Shown here: one piece after another, positions 25,605 through 35,500 of the stretch
How positions within the stretch are numbered: the stretch's first letter is position 1
Layout of the letters: every line of letters starts with the position of its first letter
Source: Nocardiopsis alborubida
GTDB taxonomy: Bacteria > Actinomycetota > Actinomycetes > Streptosporangiales > Streptosporangiaceae
DNA: 64,000 nucleotides
NCBI RefSeq assembly: GCF_012396365.1
Contig: NZ_JAAXPG010000029.1
Coordinates: 32,132-96,131, forward strand
Direction: 5' to 3'
Made by a program: the position numbers and the translations under genes
The notes under the pieces: model-generated
What the model was told of the DNA's origin: nothing
Databases searched by the model: none
The model's input: only the letters and a program-made list of their open reading frames with translations

Positions 25605-27485
25605 GTGGACGGGGCAGGGGCGCCGGATCGGCGCGGACAGGTGAGGAACACCCTGGCGTGGACCGGGGCGGGGCTGCTCGCGGGCGCCCTGCTCCTGGCG
25701 GTCACCACGGTGGTCCGGAACTGGGGAAGGTACGAGGACGGCCTGCTGGAGGAGACCGGCGCCTGGTGGGTCCCGGGGGCGGTCGTCGCCGGAATGGCCC
25801 TGTTCTACGGGATCCGCTGGAACCTGACGCGTTCCCGCCGCCTCGACGACGACCCCGAGGGCCGGGCGTACGTGGTCTGGCTCGCCCTGGCCGCCCTCGG
25901 CGGCGTGTACCCGGCTATCGCGGGCTTCCCGCGCGACGCCTTCGAGGCGACCGCGGAGACGGCCTGGCACTACGACCCCTCGCCCGCGGCGGCCGCCATG
26001 TGGCTCGTCGTCTGCGCGGTCGTACTGGGGTGCCTGTCCATGCTGGCGTCAGTGCAGCCGCAGAGGCTCACGCCCCTGCGCCGCTCACTGCCCCCCGTCA
26101 CGGCGGGCGTCCTCGCGGTCGTGCTGGTCAGCGCGCTGGTGGGCGTGACGGCCTTCCCCCGGCAACCGCACACCACCGCGGCGGAGGGCGGCGACCCGCC
26201 GCCGGTGCCGGAGTCGGTCAGCCGGGTGGGGTGGAGCTGGGCGCCCCCGATGGGCACGCGGATCGACGAGGTCCGCGCGGGCACCCACGGGCCCCTGGTC
26301 CTGCTCGGCGACGGCGCGGTCTCCCTGGACGGCGCGACCGGCGAGGAGCGGTGGTCCTTCCGGCGCCCGCGCGACCGGGGCCGGAGCGTGTGGGCCGACG
26401 ACGCGCACGTGTACGTGCACTACGTTCACGGCGACGTTCCCGAGGGCACCGAACCCGGCGCGGACGGGGAACCGGTGGAGTGGACCACGGCGGTGCTCGA
26501 CATCGCGACCGGTGAGGTCACCGGCGAGCACACCGTGCTCCAGCGGAACGGGTGGGGCGGCCTCGTGGCGATGACCCCCGAGGCCCGGATCGGGCTCGTC
26601 CGGACGGACCTCGGCGGTTCGCTCGCGCTGACCGCGAGATCGCTGGACGGCGGCGGGGAACTGTGGTCGCGCACGCTGGTGGAGGCCGACGACGGCCGGG
26701 CCTGCCGCCACGAGGACCCCCTGCGGTACGGCGACCTGCTGGTCACCCTGCACGGGTGCGCCCCCGAGAGGCAGAGCCGGATAGGGGACCATTCGGACTA
26801 CGAGAGCTTCTTCAGCCTCTTCACGGGCGGGAACCGGGTGGAGGTCGCGGTCACGGCGGTGGACCTCACCACCGGGGAGGAGTCCTGGCGCCACGCGTGG
26901 GCCGCCGCCCCGGGAGAGACGGCCCCCGAGCCGGTCGGACGCCCCCACCCCGCCGGAGACGGCACCCCGGTGATCGCGCTGGAGCAGTACGACGCCGATC
27001 CGGCCCTGCGCGTGCTCGACGCCGCCACCGGGGAGCGGCTCGACCGCCTTCCCGCACTCGTCGCGGACGAGGCCTGGGGCAGGGACGGGGACTACGAACC
27101 GGAGAGCGTGGTGCGGGTCGACACCGCTGGCGGTGTGCTCCGTGAGAGTCTGCACGACGGTTCGCTGTTCCACCGCGTGGACGCCTCGGGCGGGATCACC
27201 GCGACGGCGGACACGGAGGGCCTCCTGGGCGGGTACGCGAGCACCGAGAACGTCGTCGCGCTGGAGGACGTGGTGCTCGTCCCGCGCACGCGTGCCCCCC
27301 TCGCGGCGGACGACCGACGGACCGAGGTCGCGGTGGCGCCCTTCGGCGAGTCGGTGTCCTGGGACACGGCGCGGTGGATCACCCCCGAGGGGCAGGTGCT
27401 GGTCGACATGCTCGCGGCCCCGGGAGCGGTCGTCGTGCACACGGGTGAGGACGAGGAGTCCCTCGTCGAGGGGCTGGTGCCCTGA
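25605..27485 (+). CDS. Membrane-anchored PQQ-type beta-propeller protein
   Basis: 626 residues from the GTG at 25605 (CAGGGAGAG upstream). The first approximately 200 residues hold five hydrophobic segments, for example TLAWTGAGLLAGALLLAVTT, VVWLALAALGGVYPAIAGF and VLAVVLVSALVGVTAFP. The rest is a secreted-side propeller with PQQ-like blade signatures (VSLDGATGEERWSF, AVLDIATGEVTGEH, VDLTTGEESWRHAW, LRVLDAATGERLDRL). No PQQ-binding or enzyme active-site signature is obvious, so it is more likely a scaffold or sensor than a dehydrogenase. The ninety-base tandem repeat lies upstream. Function unknown. Confidence 0.8.
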   Translation: MDGAGAPDRRGQVRNTLAWTGAGLLAGALLLAVTTVVRNWGRYEDGLLEETGAWWVPGAVVAGMALFYGIRWNLTRSRRLDDDPEGRAYVVWLALAALGGVYPAIAGFPRDAFEATAETAWHYDPSPAAAAMWLVVCAVVLGCLSMLASVQPQRLTPLRRSLPPVTAGVLAVVLVSALVGVTAFPRQPHTTAAEGGDPPPVPESVSRVGWSWAPPMGTRIDEVRAGTHGPLVLLGDGAVSLDGATGEERWSFRRPRDRGRSVWADDAHVYVHYVHGDVPEGTEPGADGEPVEWTTAVLDIATGEVTGEHTVLQRNGWGGLVAMTPEARIGLVRTDLGGSLALTARSLDGGGELWSRTLVEADDGRACRHEDPLRYGDLLVTLHGCAPERQSRIGDHSDYESFFSLFTGGNRVEVAVTAVDLTTGEESWRHAWAAAPGETAPEPVGRPHPAGDGTPVIALEQYDADPALRVLDAATGERLDRLPALVADEAWGRDGDYEPESVVRVDTAGGVLRESLHDGSLFHRVDASGGITATADTEGLLGGYASTENVVALEDVVLVPRTRAPLAADDRRTEVAVAPFGESVSWDTARWITPEGQVLVDMLAAPGAVVVHTGEDEESLVEGLVP

Positions 27486-27596
27486 GGGAGCCCCCCGCAC
27501 CTGGTGCCCGCGGCCGGATATCCGGTCCGAGCGCCCTGCCGGATGCGATACAGTTTCACCTGTTGGCGGCGCCGGGAACGGCGTCCGCGCAGCGGA

Positions 27597-27670
<74 letters not shown>

Positions 27671-27693
27671 CAGAGCAGTAGCAGGTCAGCGAG

Positions 27694-27719
27694 GGGTCCG
27701 CCGTGAGGCGGGCCCTTTT
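27694..27719 (+). terminator. Rho-independent terminator of tRNA-Pro
   Basis: GGGTCCGCC (27694-27702) pairs with GGCGGGCCC (27707-27715), including one G-U pair, around the loop GTGA, followed by TTTT. It starts 24 nt after the tRNA 3' end. Confidence 0.85.
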
Positions 27720-27903
27720 CTGCGTTCCAGGTGGGGTTCGGGTGGGGTTGGACCGGGCCCCGGCGGGCCGGAGCGGTCTCCGCCGCCACCCGCGACCGCG
27801 TGCGGGCGGCCGTCGACTCCCCGGGCCACGTCCCCGGCTTCGCCACGCGTCCGCTCGCCCGCGGCCGCCACGGCACTCCGTCACCGGCCCCATGGGTATG
27901 CGC

Positions 27904-29157
27904 TCACCCGCGCCCCGTCTCAGGGGGGACCACGGCCGTGCTGTCGCCGGTCCCACGGTCGCCTCCCCGTACGGCGCGACGCTCCTTGGCGAACAGGAGG
28001 GCCAGCGGCAGGAAGTAGAGCGCGGCGACGCAGGCGCCCACCAGCACGGGCCCGGTGGCGCCGAGCGTCGACGCGATCGCGAACCCGGCGATCCACGAAC
28101 CGACCGCGGTCCCCGCGTTGAAGGAGGCCGTGCTCAGCGCCGAGGCCAGGGTGGGGGCGTCATCGGCGTACCGGACGGCCATGCCGATCAGGACCGGGTT
28201 GGTCGACATGCCGAACAGCCCCAGCAGGACGACCAGGGCGATGGTCACGACCGGGTCGTGGGAGAACAGGCAGAGCGCGCCGAGTACGAGGAACGTCGCT
28301 GCCGCCGCCGCGAACAGGACGGTGTAGGGGCGGCGCGCGCCGAGGCCGCCGCCGAGGTTGGAGCCCACGAACGCCCCCAGCCCGTAGCCGAGGAGCACGA
28401 GCGGGACCGCGGCCGCGTCCAGGCCGGTGTTCTCCGTGAGGAGCGGGGAGATGAAGCTGTAGGCGGCGAGCGAGGACCCGCACACGATGGCGGCACCGGC
28501 CAGGACCAGCCAGATGCGCACGTCGCGCAGGCTCGCGATCTCGGCCCGCACCGACGGCAGCGGCCCGGAGGCGGGGTCGGCGGGGACCCGGCGGTGGATC
28601 ACGGCGGCGGCGAGGACCGCCAGGACCGCGAGGGCCCAGAACGGGCCGCGCCACCCGATGGCCTGGCCCGCGAACGCGCCGAGCGGTACGCCGATGACGT
28701 TGGCGAGCATGCCGCCGCCGAGGATGACGCCCAGGGCCTTGGAGGACAGCGCCGGGCCGGCCGCCTTCGCGCCCACGACCGCCGCGACCGCCCAGAACGC
28801 GCCGGTGGCCAGTGCGGTGAGGAACCGGGCGCCGAGGATGAGCGTGAAGTCCGAGGTGAGGGCGACGAGGACGTGTCCGAACGCGAACACGGCCAACGAG
28901 AGCGTCAGGGTCACGCGGCGGGGCAGTCTCAGGGTGAGGACCGCCATCGTCGGGGTACCGACGATCATGCCGACCGCGAAGACGGTGATCATCAGTCCGG
29001 CGTCCGCGACCGCGACGCCGAGGTCGGCGGCGATCTCGGGAAGGATGCCGGCGACGATGAACTCGGTCGTGCCCATCAGGAACACCCCCGCGGCGAGGAT
29101 GTAGGTCACGAACGGCAGCCGGCCGGTTCTGGTTGCGGACGGGGTGGTGGTGGGCAT
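27904..29157 (-). CDS. MFS transporter, DHA1 (Cmx/CmlR-like) type
   Basis: 417 residues with twelve hydrophobic segments. FVTYILAAGVFLMGTTEFIVAGILP in TM1, FAVGMIVGTPTMAVLTLRLP, RFLTALATGAFWAVAAVVGA and STASFNAGTAVGSWIAGFAI match the DHA1 exporters that include actinobacterial chloramphenicol pumps. The tail after TM12 is polar (AVRGGDRGTGDSTAVVPP). The ATG at 29157 is followed upstream by a long non-coding gap. The substrate cannot be assigned; drug efflux is a family-level guess. Confidence 0.88.
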   Translation of the reverse strand: MPTTTPSATRTGRLPFVTYILAAGVFLMGTTEFIVAGILPEIAADLGVAVADAGLMITVFAVGMIVGTPTMAVLTLRLPRRVTLTLSLAVFAFGHVLVALTSDFTLILGARFLTALATGAFWAVAAVVGAKAAGPALSSKALGVILGGGMLANVIGVPLGAFAGQAIGWRGPFWALAVLAVLAAAVIHRRVPADPASGPLPSVRAEIASLRDVRIWLVLAGAAIVCGSSLAAYSFISPLLTENTGLDAAAVPLVLLGYGLGAFVGSNLGGGLGARRPYTVLFAAAAATFLVLGALCLFSHDPVVTIALVVLLGLFGMSTNPVLIGMAVRYADDAPTLASALSTASFNAGTAVGSWIAGFAIASTLGATGPVLVGACVAALYFLPLALLFAKERRAVRGGDRGTGDSTAVVPPETGRG

Positions 29158-29565
29158 GGCGAAGGTCGGTCCCTTCCTGTCGCTGGGAGAGTCGCCGGGA
29201 GAGGAGCCGGGCCGCCGAACGGCGGGACGGCTGCGGAACCGGCGATTTCTTCCAGGTCACCACGCGCGGGGGCGAGGAGGGAGCCCCGGTTGATGGGGGT
29301 ACCGGCAAAGACTCCCGGGGCCGCTGGGGAGGAGCGCGGCGCAGCCGTAGCCGATCCGGGCGGGCCCCGGGAAGGCGGACCGCCGTGCTCGCGCACGGTG
29401 CGTACTCCGGACGGGCCCGACGGCGGGGCCGGGGACGGGCCGACCCGGGGTCCGGTGCCTCGTACAGTGGGAACTCCGTGCCGGGCGGAGGTGATCCCCG
29501 ACGGCCCGCGACCCAACACGAACACGAACCCCCGCCCCGGCGGGGACGCCCCGGAGGGGAACTCC
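29158..29565. other. Intergenic region, MFS / Cas6e-like gene
   Basis: 408 bp between two divergent genes with no supported gene. A TACAGT hexamer (29463-29468) about 100 bp before the Cas6e-like start is a possible -10 element. No CRISPR-type repeats are present. Confidence 0.5.
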
Positions 29566-30132
29566 TTGTACCTGTCCCGCATCAACCTCGACCCCAAGCG
29601 CAGTGCCCGGATGGACCAGTGGGCGCTCATGGGGCAGGCCGTGCGCAGAGCGGTCGACCCCGACCCCGAGTCCGACGCCCGCGTGCTGTGGGCGCGCACC
29701 TCGCCGAGCACGCTGGTGGTCAGCTCCGACACCGCCCCCGCCTGGGGCAAGGTCCCCGGCGCGACCTCCGCCGCGATCCACCCGATGCCGCGCTACTCCG
29801 AGGGCGAGACCGTCCGCTGGGAGCTCATCACGGCGCCCACCGCGCCGCGCGGCTCGGAGCCCGCCGGCGGGGGGACGCGCCCGCGCGGCAAGCGGGCCCC
29901 TCTTCCGGAGGAGGAGTTCGAGGGCTGGCTGGGCGGCAAGTTCGCGGGCGTGCTGGACGTCACCTCGGTGAAGTGGAAGCACCTGGGCGGCAGGCCCGCG
30001 CGGTACCACTTCACCGGCGAGGCCGTGGTGCGCGACAGCGAGGCGCTCCAGGAACTGTGCCTGGACGGTGTCGGCGCGGGCACGGCCACGGGAGCCGGGC
30101 TGCTCCTCGCCAGCCCGCTGGCCCCGAGGTAG
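29566..30132 (+). CDS. cas6e: Orphan Cas6e/CasE-like RNA-binding protein, probably catalytically altered
   Basis: 188 residues from a TTG at 29566 preceded by GGAGGGGA; this start gives the family N-terminus (L/M)YLSRINLDP. Alignment by eye with E. coli CasE follows the whole length: the first ferredoxin strand YLSRI, RVLWARTSPSTLVVSS, ETVRWELITAPT, a WL-x-x-KFAGVLDV helix region, YHFTGEAVVRDSEALQELCL and the C-terminal glycine loop DGVGAGTATGAGLLLASPL. Cas6e cuts CRISPR precursor RNA. Here the helix that normally carries the catalytic His reads ALMGQAVRRAV without any His, and the Lys/aromatic positions of the usual GIG-x-x-K-x-x-GCGLL loop are Thr. No other cas gene or repeat array is in the window. 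It may bind RNA without cleaving it. Confidence 0.8.
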   Translation: MYLSRINLDPKRSARMDQWALMGQAVRRAVDPDPESDARVLWARTSPSTLVVSSDTAPAWGKVPGATSAAIHPMPRYSEGETVRWELITAPTAPRGSEPAGGGTRPRGKRAPLPEEEFEGWLGGKFAGVLDVTSVKWKHLGGRPARYHFTGEAVVRDSEALQELCLDGVGAGTATGAGLLLASPLAPR

Positions 30133-30181
30133 ACCCGGGTTCTCGCTCCTCCCGGGCCCGATCGCCGGGAACCCGGCGTCC

Positions 30182-31066
30182 TCAGGCCTCCGGGACGTCG
30201 ATCCAGGCGTTCTCCCGGGTGACGTCCTCCGCCTCCGGCCCGCCGCGTACCCCGGTGTCGAGCGCGTCGACGGCGGCGAGCTGGTCGGCGGTGAGCTCGA
30301 AGTCGAACACGTCGAAGTTCTCCGCGATCCGCGAGGGCGTCACCGACTTGGGGATCACCTGCCGGTCCTGCTGGAGGTGCCAGCGCAGCATCACCTGGGC
30401 GGGTGTCCTGCCGTGCGCCCGGGCGATCCCGCCGATGACCGGGTCCTGGAGCGTGGAGCCGTTGCTCCCGTCGCGGTAGAAGGTGATGCCGCCGATGGGC
30501 GACCAGGCCTGGTTGAGGATTCCGTGCTCGGTGTCGAAGGCGAGCAGGTCGGACTGCCGGAAGTAGGGGTGGACCTCGATCTGGTTCACCGCGGGCACGG
30601 TCCCGGTCTCGGCGAGGAGCCGCCGCAGGTGCTGGGGCGTGAAGTTGCTGACCCCGATCGCCCGCACCACGCCGTCGGCCAGCAGCCTCTCCAGCGCCCT
30701 GTAGGCCGCGAGGGTGCGGTCGAACTCGCCGGGAAGGGCCTGGTGGAGGATGAACAGGTCGATCCGGTCGACGCCGAGCTTGCCCGCGCTCTTGTCGAAG
30801 GCGTGCAGGGTCTCGTCGTACCCGTAGTCGCTGATCCAGACCTTGGTCTCGACGAAGACCTCCGAGCGGTCGAGGCCCGAGCGGCGGATCGCCTCCCCGA
30901 CCTCGCGCTCGTTGCCGTAGGCGGCCGCGGTGTCGACGTGCCGGTAACCGGTCGCCAGGGCCGTCTCGACGGCGGAGACGGTCTGCTCGGGCGGTGTCTG
31001 GTAGACGCCGAAACCGAGGGCCGGGATCTCGACGCCGTTGTTCAGGGACAGGTGCGGAACGGTCAT
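30182..31066 (-). CDS. Aldo/keto reductase (2,5-diketo-gluconate reductase-like)
   Basis: 294 residues. The AKR tetrad is complete: Asp and Tyr in YRHVDTAAAYGNEREVGEAI, Lys in VFVETKVWI, His in LFILHQALPGEF. RAIGVSNFTPQHLRRLL, VNQIEVHPYFRQSDLLAF and VIPKSVTPSRIAENFDVFDF complete the family pattern. It reduces aldehydes or ketones with NADPH; natural substrates of this subgroup are often unknown. I chose the ATG at 31066; longer in-frame starts upstream have no ribosome site. Confidence 0.92.
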   Translation of the reverse strand: MTVPHLSLNNGVEIPALGFGVYQTPPEQTVSAVETALATGYRHVDTAAAYGNEREVGEAIRRSGLDRSEVFVETKVWISDYGYDETLHAFDKSAGKLGVDRIDLFILHQALPGEFDRTLAAYRALERLLADGVVRAIGVSNFTPQHLRRLLAETGTVPAVNQIEVHPYFRQSDLLAFDTEHGILNQAWSPIGGITFYRDGSNGSTLQDPVIGGIARAHGRTPAQVMLRWHLQQDRQVIPKSVTPSRIAENFDVFDFELTADQLAAVDALDTGVRGGPEAEDVTRENAWIDVPEA

Positions 31067-31478
31067 GGCACCCACCCTAATGTCACTCTCGGTATTGCCT
31101 CTGTCGCCTGGAGTGGCCGTGTCGCGAGGGTCCTTCGGGGCGGCCCGCACGTGTCGGATCGCGTCCGGCGCCCGGAACCGTGCGACTGTGTATCCGACCG
31201 ACGCGGGTGCCCCGGGGCGGGGGAGCGGGCCGCGGTGCCTCGGGAGCACGGGGAGCGGAGTCGCGGTCCGGGCGGGTGCTCCGTGTCGAATTTGAGGTAC
31301 TTTGCCGCTTTTTGCAAGATAATTGTCGTATAGCAACAAAAATTTGGATTCGCGGCTTTTGAAGCCGTTCCTGAGGGAACCTAGTCTGTGCATCGCGGCT
31401 GTCCCGCCAGCCACAGGGCCACCGGCCCCGCGGGCCGCGCGCGGGATCGCGCCGCCGATGTCCTGCCCAGGCAGGTAC
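31067..31478. other. Long AT-patched leader before the sigma-factor gene
   Basis: 412 bp with no supported gene. The left half is ordinary GC-rich sequence. The segment 31288-31352 is strikingly AT-rich (for example GATAATTGTCGTATAGCAAC) and holds plausible -10 hexamers. A perfect 6-bp hairpin, CGGCTT-TTG-AAGCCG (31353-31367), and GTTCC-TGAG-GGAAC (31368-31381) follow. It probably contains the regulated promoter and a structured leader of the sigma gene. Confidence 0.55.
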
Positions 31479-32438
31479 ATGAGCACACAGGACAGAGCAC
31501 CGGGGGGTTTCCTCTTGTCCACGTCTCTCACCGAAACACACACGTCAACGACCGTCACCGACCGACTGCCCGTGATCCCCAGACCACGCAGGCCGGTCGA
31601 GGACACCGTCCCCGGGGACACGGGAACCGGAGAGGCCCGGGAAGCCGGGGAGTCCGAGGAGGCGGGGGAGGTCCGCCCCGAGGAGCTGATCTCCCGGCTG
31701 CGTGACCTCGCCGACGACGACCCGAGGGCCGACGACCTGCGTGAGCGGGTGGTCGTGCTCTACCAGCCGTTGATCAACAAGATCGCGCGCCGCTACGGGG
31801 GTCGCGGTGAGCCGTTGGAGGATCTGAAGCAGACCGCGATGGTGGGGTTGGTCAAGGCCGTGCGCGGTTACGATCCGGCCCGCGGCAAGCCCTTCATCTC
31901 CTATCTGCTGCCCACGGTGACGGGGGAGATCAAGCGGCACTTTCGCGACCACACCTGGGCGGTGCGGGTGCCGCGCCGCCACCAGGAGAACCGGGTGAAG
32001 CTGCGCCGGGTGACGGGGGAGTTCCAGCAGGAGCACGCGCGTACGCCCACGATCGCGGAGCTGGCGCACGAGATGGGGCTGCCCGAGGCCGAGGTCAGTG
32101 AGCTGGCGCAGGTCTCGGAGTCCTACCGCTCCCTGTCGTTGGACGCGCCGGACTCCTCCGACGCCGACGGTCAGGAGGGGACGCGTCTGGAGGACCACCT
32201 GGGCAGTGAGGACGAGGGCCTGGAGCGGGTGGTCCAGCGCGAGTCTCTCAAGCCCGCGCTGGCGCGGTTGCCCGCGCGTGAGCGGGAGATCCTGCGGTTG
32301 CGGTTCTTCGGGGACCACACCCAGTCCGAGATCGCGGACCGGTTGGGGTACTCGCAGATGCACGTGTCGCGGTTGCTGTCGGGGGTGCTGGAACAGCTGC
32401 GCGAGGAGGTCGGCGGGCACGCGCCCGGCCACGGCTGA
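31479..32438 (+). CDS. RNA polymerase sigma factor, SigB/SigF/SigG family
   Basis: 319 residues from the ATG at 31479 (a TTG at 31515 is an alternative). After an approximately 75-residue acidic leader it has region 2 (VVVLYQPLINKIARRYGGRG, DLKQTAMVGLVKAVRGYDP, FISYLLPTVTGEIKRHFRD), region 3 (RTPTIAELAHEMGLPEAEV) and region 4 with the -35-binding helix (EREILRLRFFGDHTQSEIADRLGYSQMHVSRLL). SigB/F-family factors control stress and sporulation genes and are usually held by an anti-sigma kinase. No anti-sigma or anti-anti-sigma gene is adjacent, so its partner is encoded elsewhere. Confidence 0.93.
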   Translation: MSTQDRAPGGFLLSTSLTETHTSTTVTDRLPVIPRPRRPVEDTVPGDTGTGEAREAGESEEAGEVRPEELISRLRDLADDDPRADDLRERVVVLYQPLINKIARRYGGRGEPLEDLKQTAMVGLVKAVRGYDPARGKPFISYLLPTVTGEIKRHFRDHTWAVRVPRRHQENRVKLRRVTGEFQQEHARTPTIAELAHEMGLPEAEVSELAQVSESYRSLSLDAPDSSDADGQEGTRLEDHLGSEDEGLERVVQRESLKPALARLPAREREILRLRFFGDHTQSEIADRLGYSQMHVSRLLSGVLEQLREEVGGHAPGHG

Positions 32439-32458
32439 GTCCGTGACCGGACTCCCTC

Positions 32459-32490
32459 CCCGGAGGACGCCGCGGGGGCCGTCCTCCGGG
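32459..32490. terminator. Bidirectional hairpin between convergent genes
   Basis: CCCGGAGGAC (32459-32468) and its exact complement (32481-32490) flank a 12-nt loop between the sigma-factor stop and the AAA+ gene stop. It probably ends transcription from both sides. Confidence 0.6.
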
Positions 32491-32534
32491 GGAACCGCCC
32501 CGCCGCACCGAGCGCCCCGCGCGGGCCGCGGGTG

Positions 32535-35500
32535 TCAGCGGGCCGGGATGTCCTCGGGCAGCAGGGTGGTGAAGTCCTCCCGGGTGGCGTTCTGGACGCC
32601 GTTGACCAGGCGGCCCGCCTGACGGGTGATCATCCGCTCCAGCACCTGGCGCGCGTAGCGGGCGTTGCCGAAGTTCGCGTCGCGGACCACCCCCGAGAAG
32701 TGCTCGTGCAGGGCGGCCACCGTCTGCTCGCCGCAGGTGTACCCCGACCCCTTCGCCATCCGCTCGACGATGGTGACCAGCTCGTCGTCGCTGTAGTCGG
32801 GGAACTCCACCTGGTGGTTGAACCGCGAGGCCAGACCGGGGTTGGAGTCCAGGAAGCGCTGCATCTCGTTGGTGTACCCGGCGACGATGACCACGGCCTC
32901 GTCGCGGTGGTCCTCCATGAGCTTGACCAGGGTGTCGATGGCCTCCTGGCCGAAGTCGTTGCCCGACCCGCGCGGCGCCAGCGAGTAGGCCTCGTCCACG
33001 AACAGCACGCCGCCCTTGGCCCGCTCGAACACCTCGGCGGTCAGCTGGGCGGTGTGTCCGACGTAGCGCCCGACCAGGTCCGAGCGGGCCGCCTCCACGA
33101 CGTGGTCACTGCGCAGCACCCCCAGGGCGTGCAGGAGCTTGCCGTACAGCCGGGCCACGGTCGTCTTACCGGTACCGGGGGGACCGGCGAACACCAGGTG
33201 GTGGCTCATCGCCGCCACCTGGAGCCCCATGGCGCGCCGCTGCTGGGACATCAGCAGCAGGTTGGCCAGGTCGTTGACGGTCTCCTTGACGCTGGCCAGG
33301 CCCACCATGGCGTTGAGCTCCTCGCGCAGGGCCGCGATCCCGTCCGCCGTGCCGCCGAGCTGCTCCTCCTCGGCCGCCGCACCGAGGTCCTCGGGTAGCA
33401 GGAGGGTGAGCGAGTCCGGGCTGTCGGGGATGGTCCCGCCCAGCCGGAACGCCTGGCGGTCGATCATCTCCTCGAACAGCTTGCGGGCCTCGCGGCCGTT
33501 GCCGAACGCCGGGCCCTTGGGCACCCGCTCGAAGTGGGCGAGCAGGGCCGCCTCGGTCTCCTTCGCCATCCGGTAGCTGTGCGAGACGCACATGTTGCGC
33601 ACGATCTCCGTCAGCTCCTCCGGCGCGTAGTTGGTGAACTCGATGGTCCGGCTGAACCGGGAGGCCAGGCCGGGGTTGGTGTCGAGGAAGTTCTGCATCT
33701 CCTCGGTGTAGCCCGCGACGATCACCACGACCTCGTCGCGGTGGTCCTCCATGAGCTTGACCAGGGTGTCGATGGCCTCCCGGCCGAAGTCGGGGCCGCT
33801 GCCGCCGCCCTCGCTGCCGTTCGCCAGCGTGTAGGCCTCGTCGACGAACAGCACGCCGCCCTTGGCCCGCTCGAACACCTCGGTGGTCTTGATCGCCGTG
33901 CCGCCCACGTACTGCGAGACCAGGTCGGCGCGGGCCACCTCCACCACGTGCCCGTAGCGCAGCACGTCCAGTTCGGCGAGGATCTGCCCGTACAGCCGCG
34001 CCACGGTGGTCTTGCCCGTACCGGGCGCGCCGCCGAAGACCAGGTGGCGGCTCATGGGCGGTGTGGGCAGGCCCATCTCCGCCCTGCGCTGGGCCATCTG
34101 GTTGCGGGTGACGAGCGTCTTGACCTCGTGCTTGACCCCGGCCAGGCCCACCAGCGCGTCCAGTTCCATCAGGGGGCCGACCTCCTCGACCTCCTCGTCC
34201 CCCTCCTCGGGGAGCGGGACCTCCGGCATCGGAACGGACGCGCCCGCCAGGTCGCCGAAGGCGTCCGGGGCCCCGTTGTCGCGGCTGAGCAGCTCCTCCG
34301 TGCGCATGCTCTGGCTGGCGACGGTCTGACGCAGTCCGGAACGGCCGTTCTCGCGTACCGAGCAGTCCTCCACCGCCACGTCCTCGGCGGAGTGCACGAG
34401 GATGCCGTCGGCGCCGTTGCCGAACACCTCGCACCGCCGCAGCGTGGCGCTCGCCTTGGCCGCCACCAGCACGCCGTTGCGGCGGCCGTTGTACACCCGG
34501 GTGCGCAGGACCGTCGCCCTGCCTCCGGCCCGTACGGCGATGCCGTCGCCCGTGCACTCCGACACGTCGCAGTCGCGCACGTCGGCGGACGCGCCCGAGC
34601 CCACCGAGATCCCGGCGTCGCGGCTCCCGGAGATCTGCACGCCGGCCAGCAGGGGAGCGCCGCCCTCGTCCACGGACACGGCGCTCTTGCCGGTGCGCTC
34701 CAGCGTCACGTCCTCCAGGCGCCCGCGGCCGCCCTTGCCGAACACCACGCCCTGGCCCCGGGTCCCGGTGATCGCGGTCGCGCGCAGGAACGGGGCGCAC
34801 TGCTCGACCACCACACCGGGACCGGCGGTCTCGCTGATCAGCCCGCGGTCGAACTCCACGACGCTGTCGCCGCCCAGGCTCAGTCCCAGACCGCGGCGCA
34901 CGACCAGACCGATGAAGGTGGTGGAGGCGCGCTCCTCGGCGCGCACGGCGTCGCCGCCCGACTCCTCCACCTCGCACTCGGTGAAGGTCCCGCGCGCCCG
35001 GCCCGACAGGTGGATGGCCACGCCCTTGGCACGCGCCACGCGTACCCGCGTCACCTGCGGGTCCGACGCGTTGTGCACGACGACGCCGCGCCCGCCCACG
35101 TCCTCGAACACGCAGTCCTCGACCACCGGGCGCGACCTGCTGGACACCACCAGCCCGTCGCCCTCGATGTCGTGCACGCGTGTGCCCACCAGTGAGGCGG
35201 CGGCGCCCTCCTCCAGAGCCACAGCGGGCTTCTTGGTCCCCGAGATCTCGCAGTCGCGGATCGTGCCCCCGGACTGCCCGCTGGCGAACACGCCGTTGCC
35301 CCCGGCGTCGCGCAGCACGCAGGAGCGGATCGTGGGGCGGGCCTGCTCACCGATGACCACGGCGCTGGTGTCGACCTCCTCGATCACGCAGTCCTCGATG
35401 ACGCTCGGCCCCGAGGTGGCGATCACCACGCCCGCCCCAGCCGAGCAGGTGACGCGGCTGTCGCGCATGGCGAGCGCGCCGCCGCCGCGCACCGACACCG

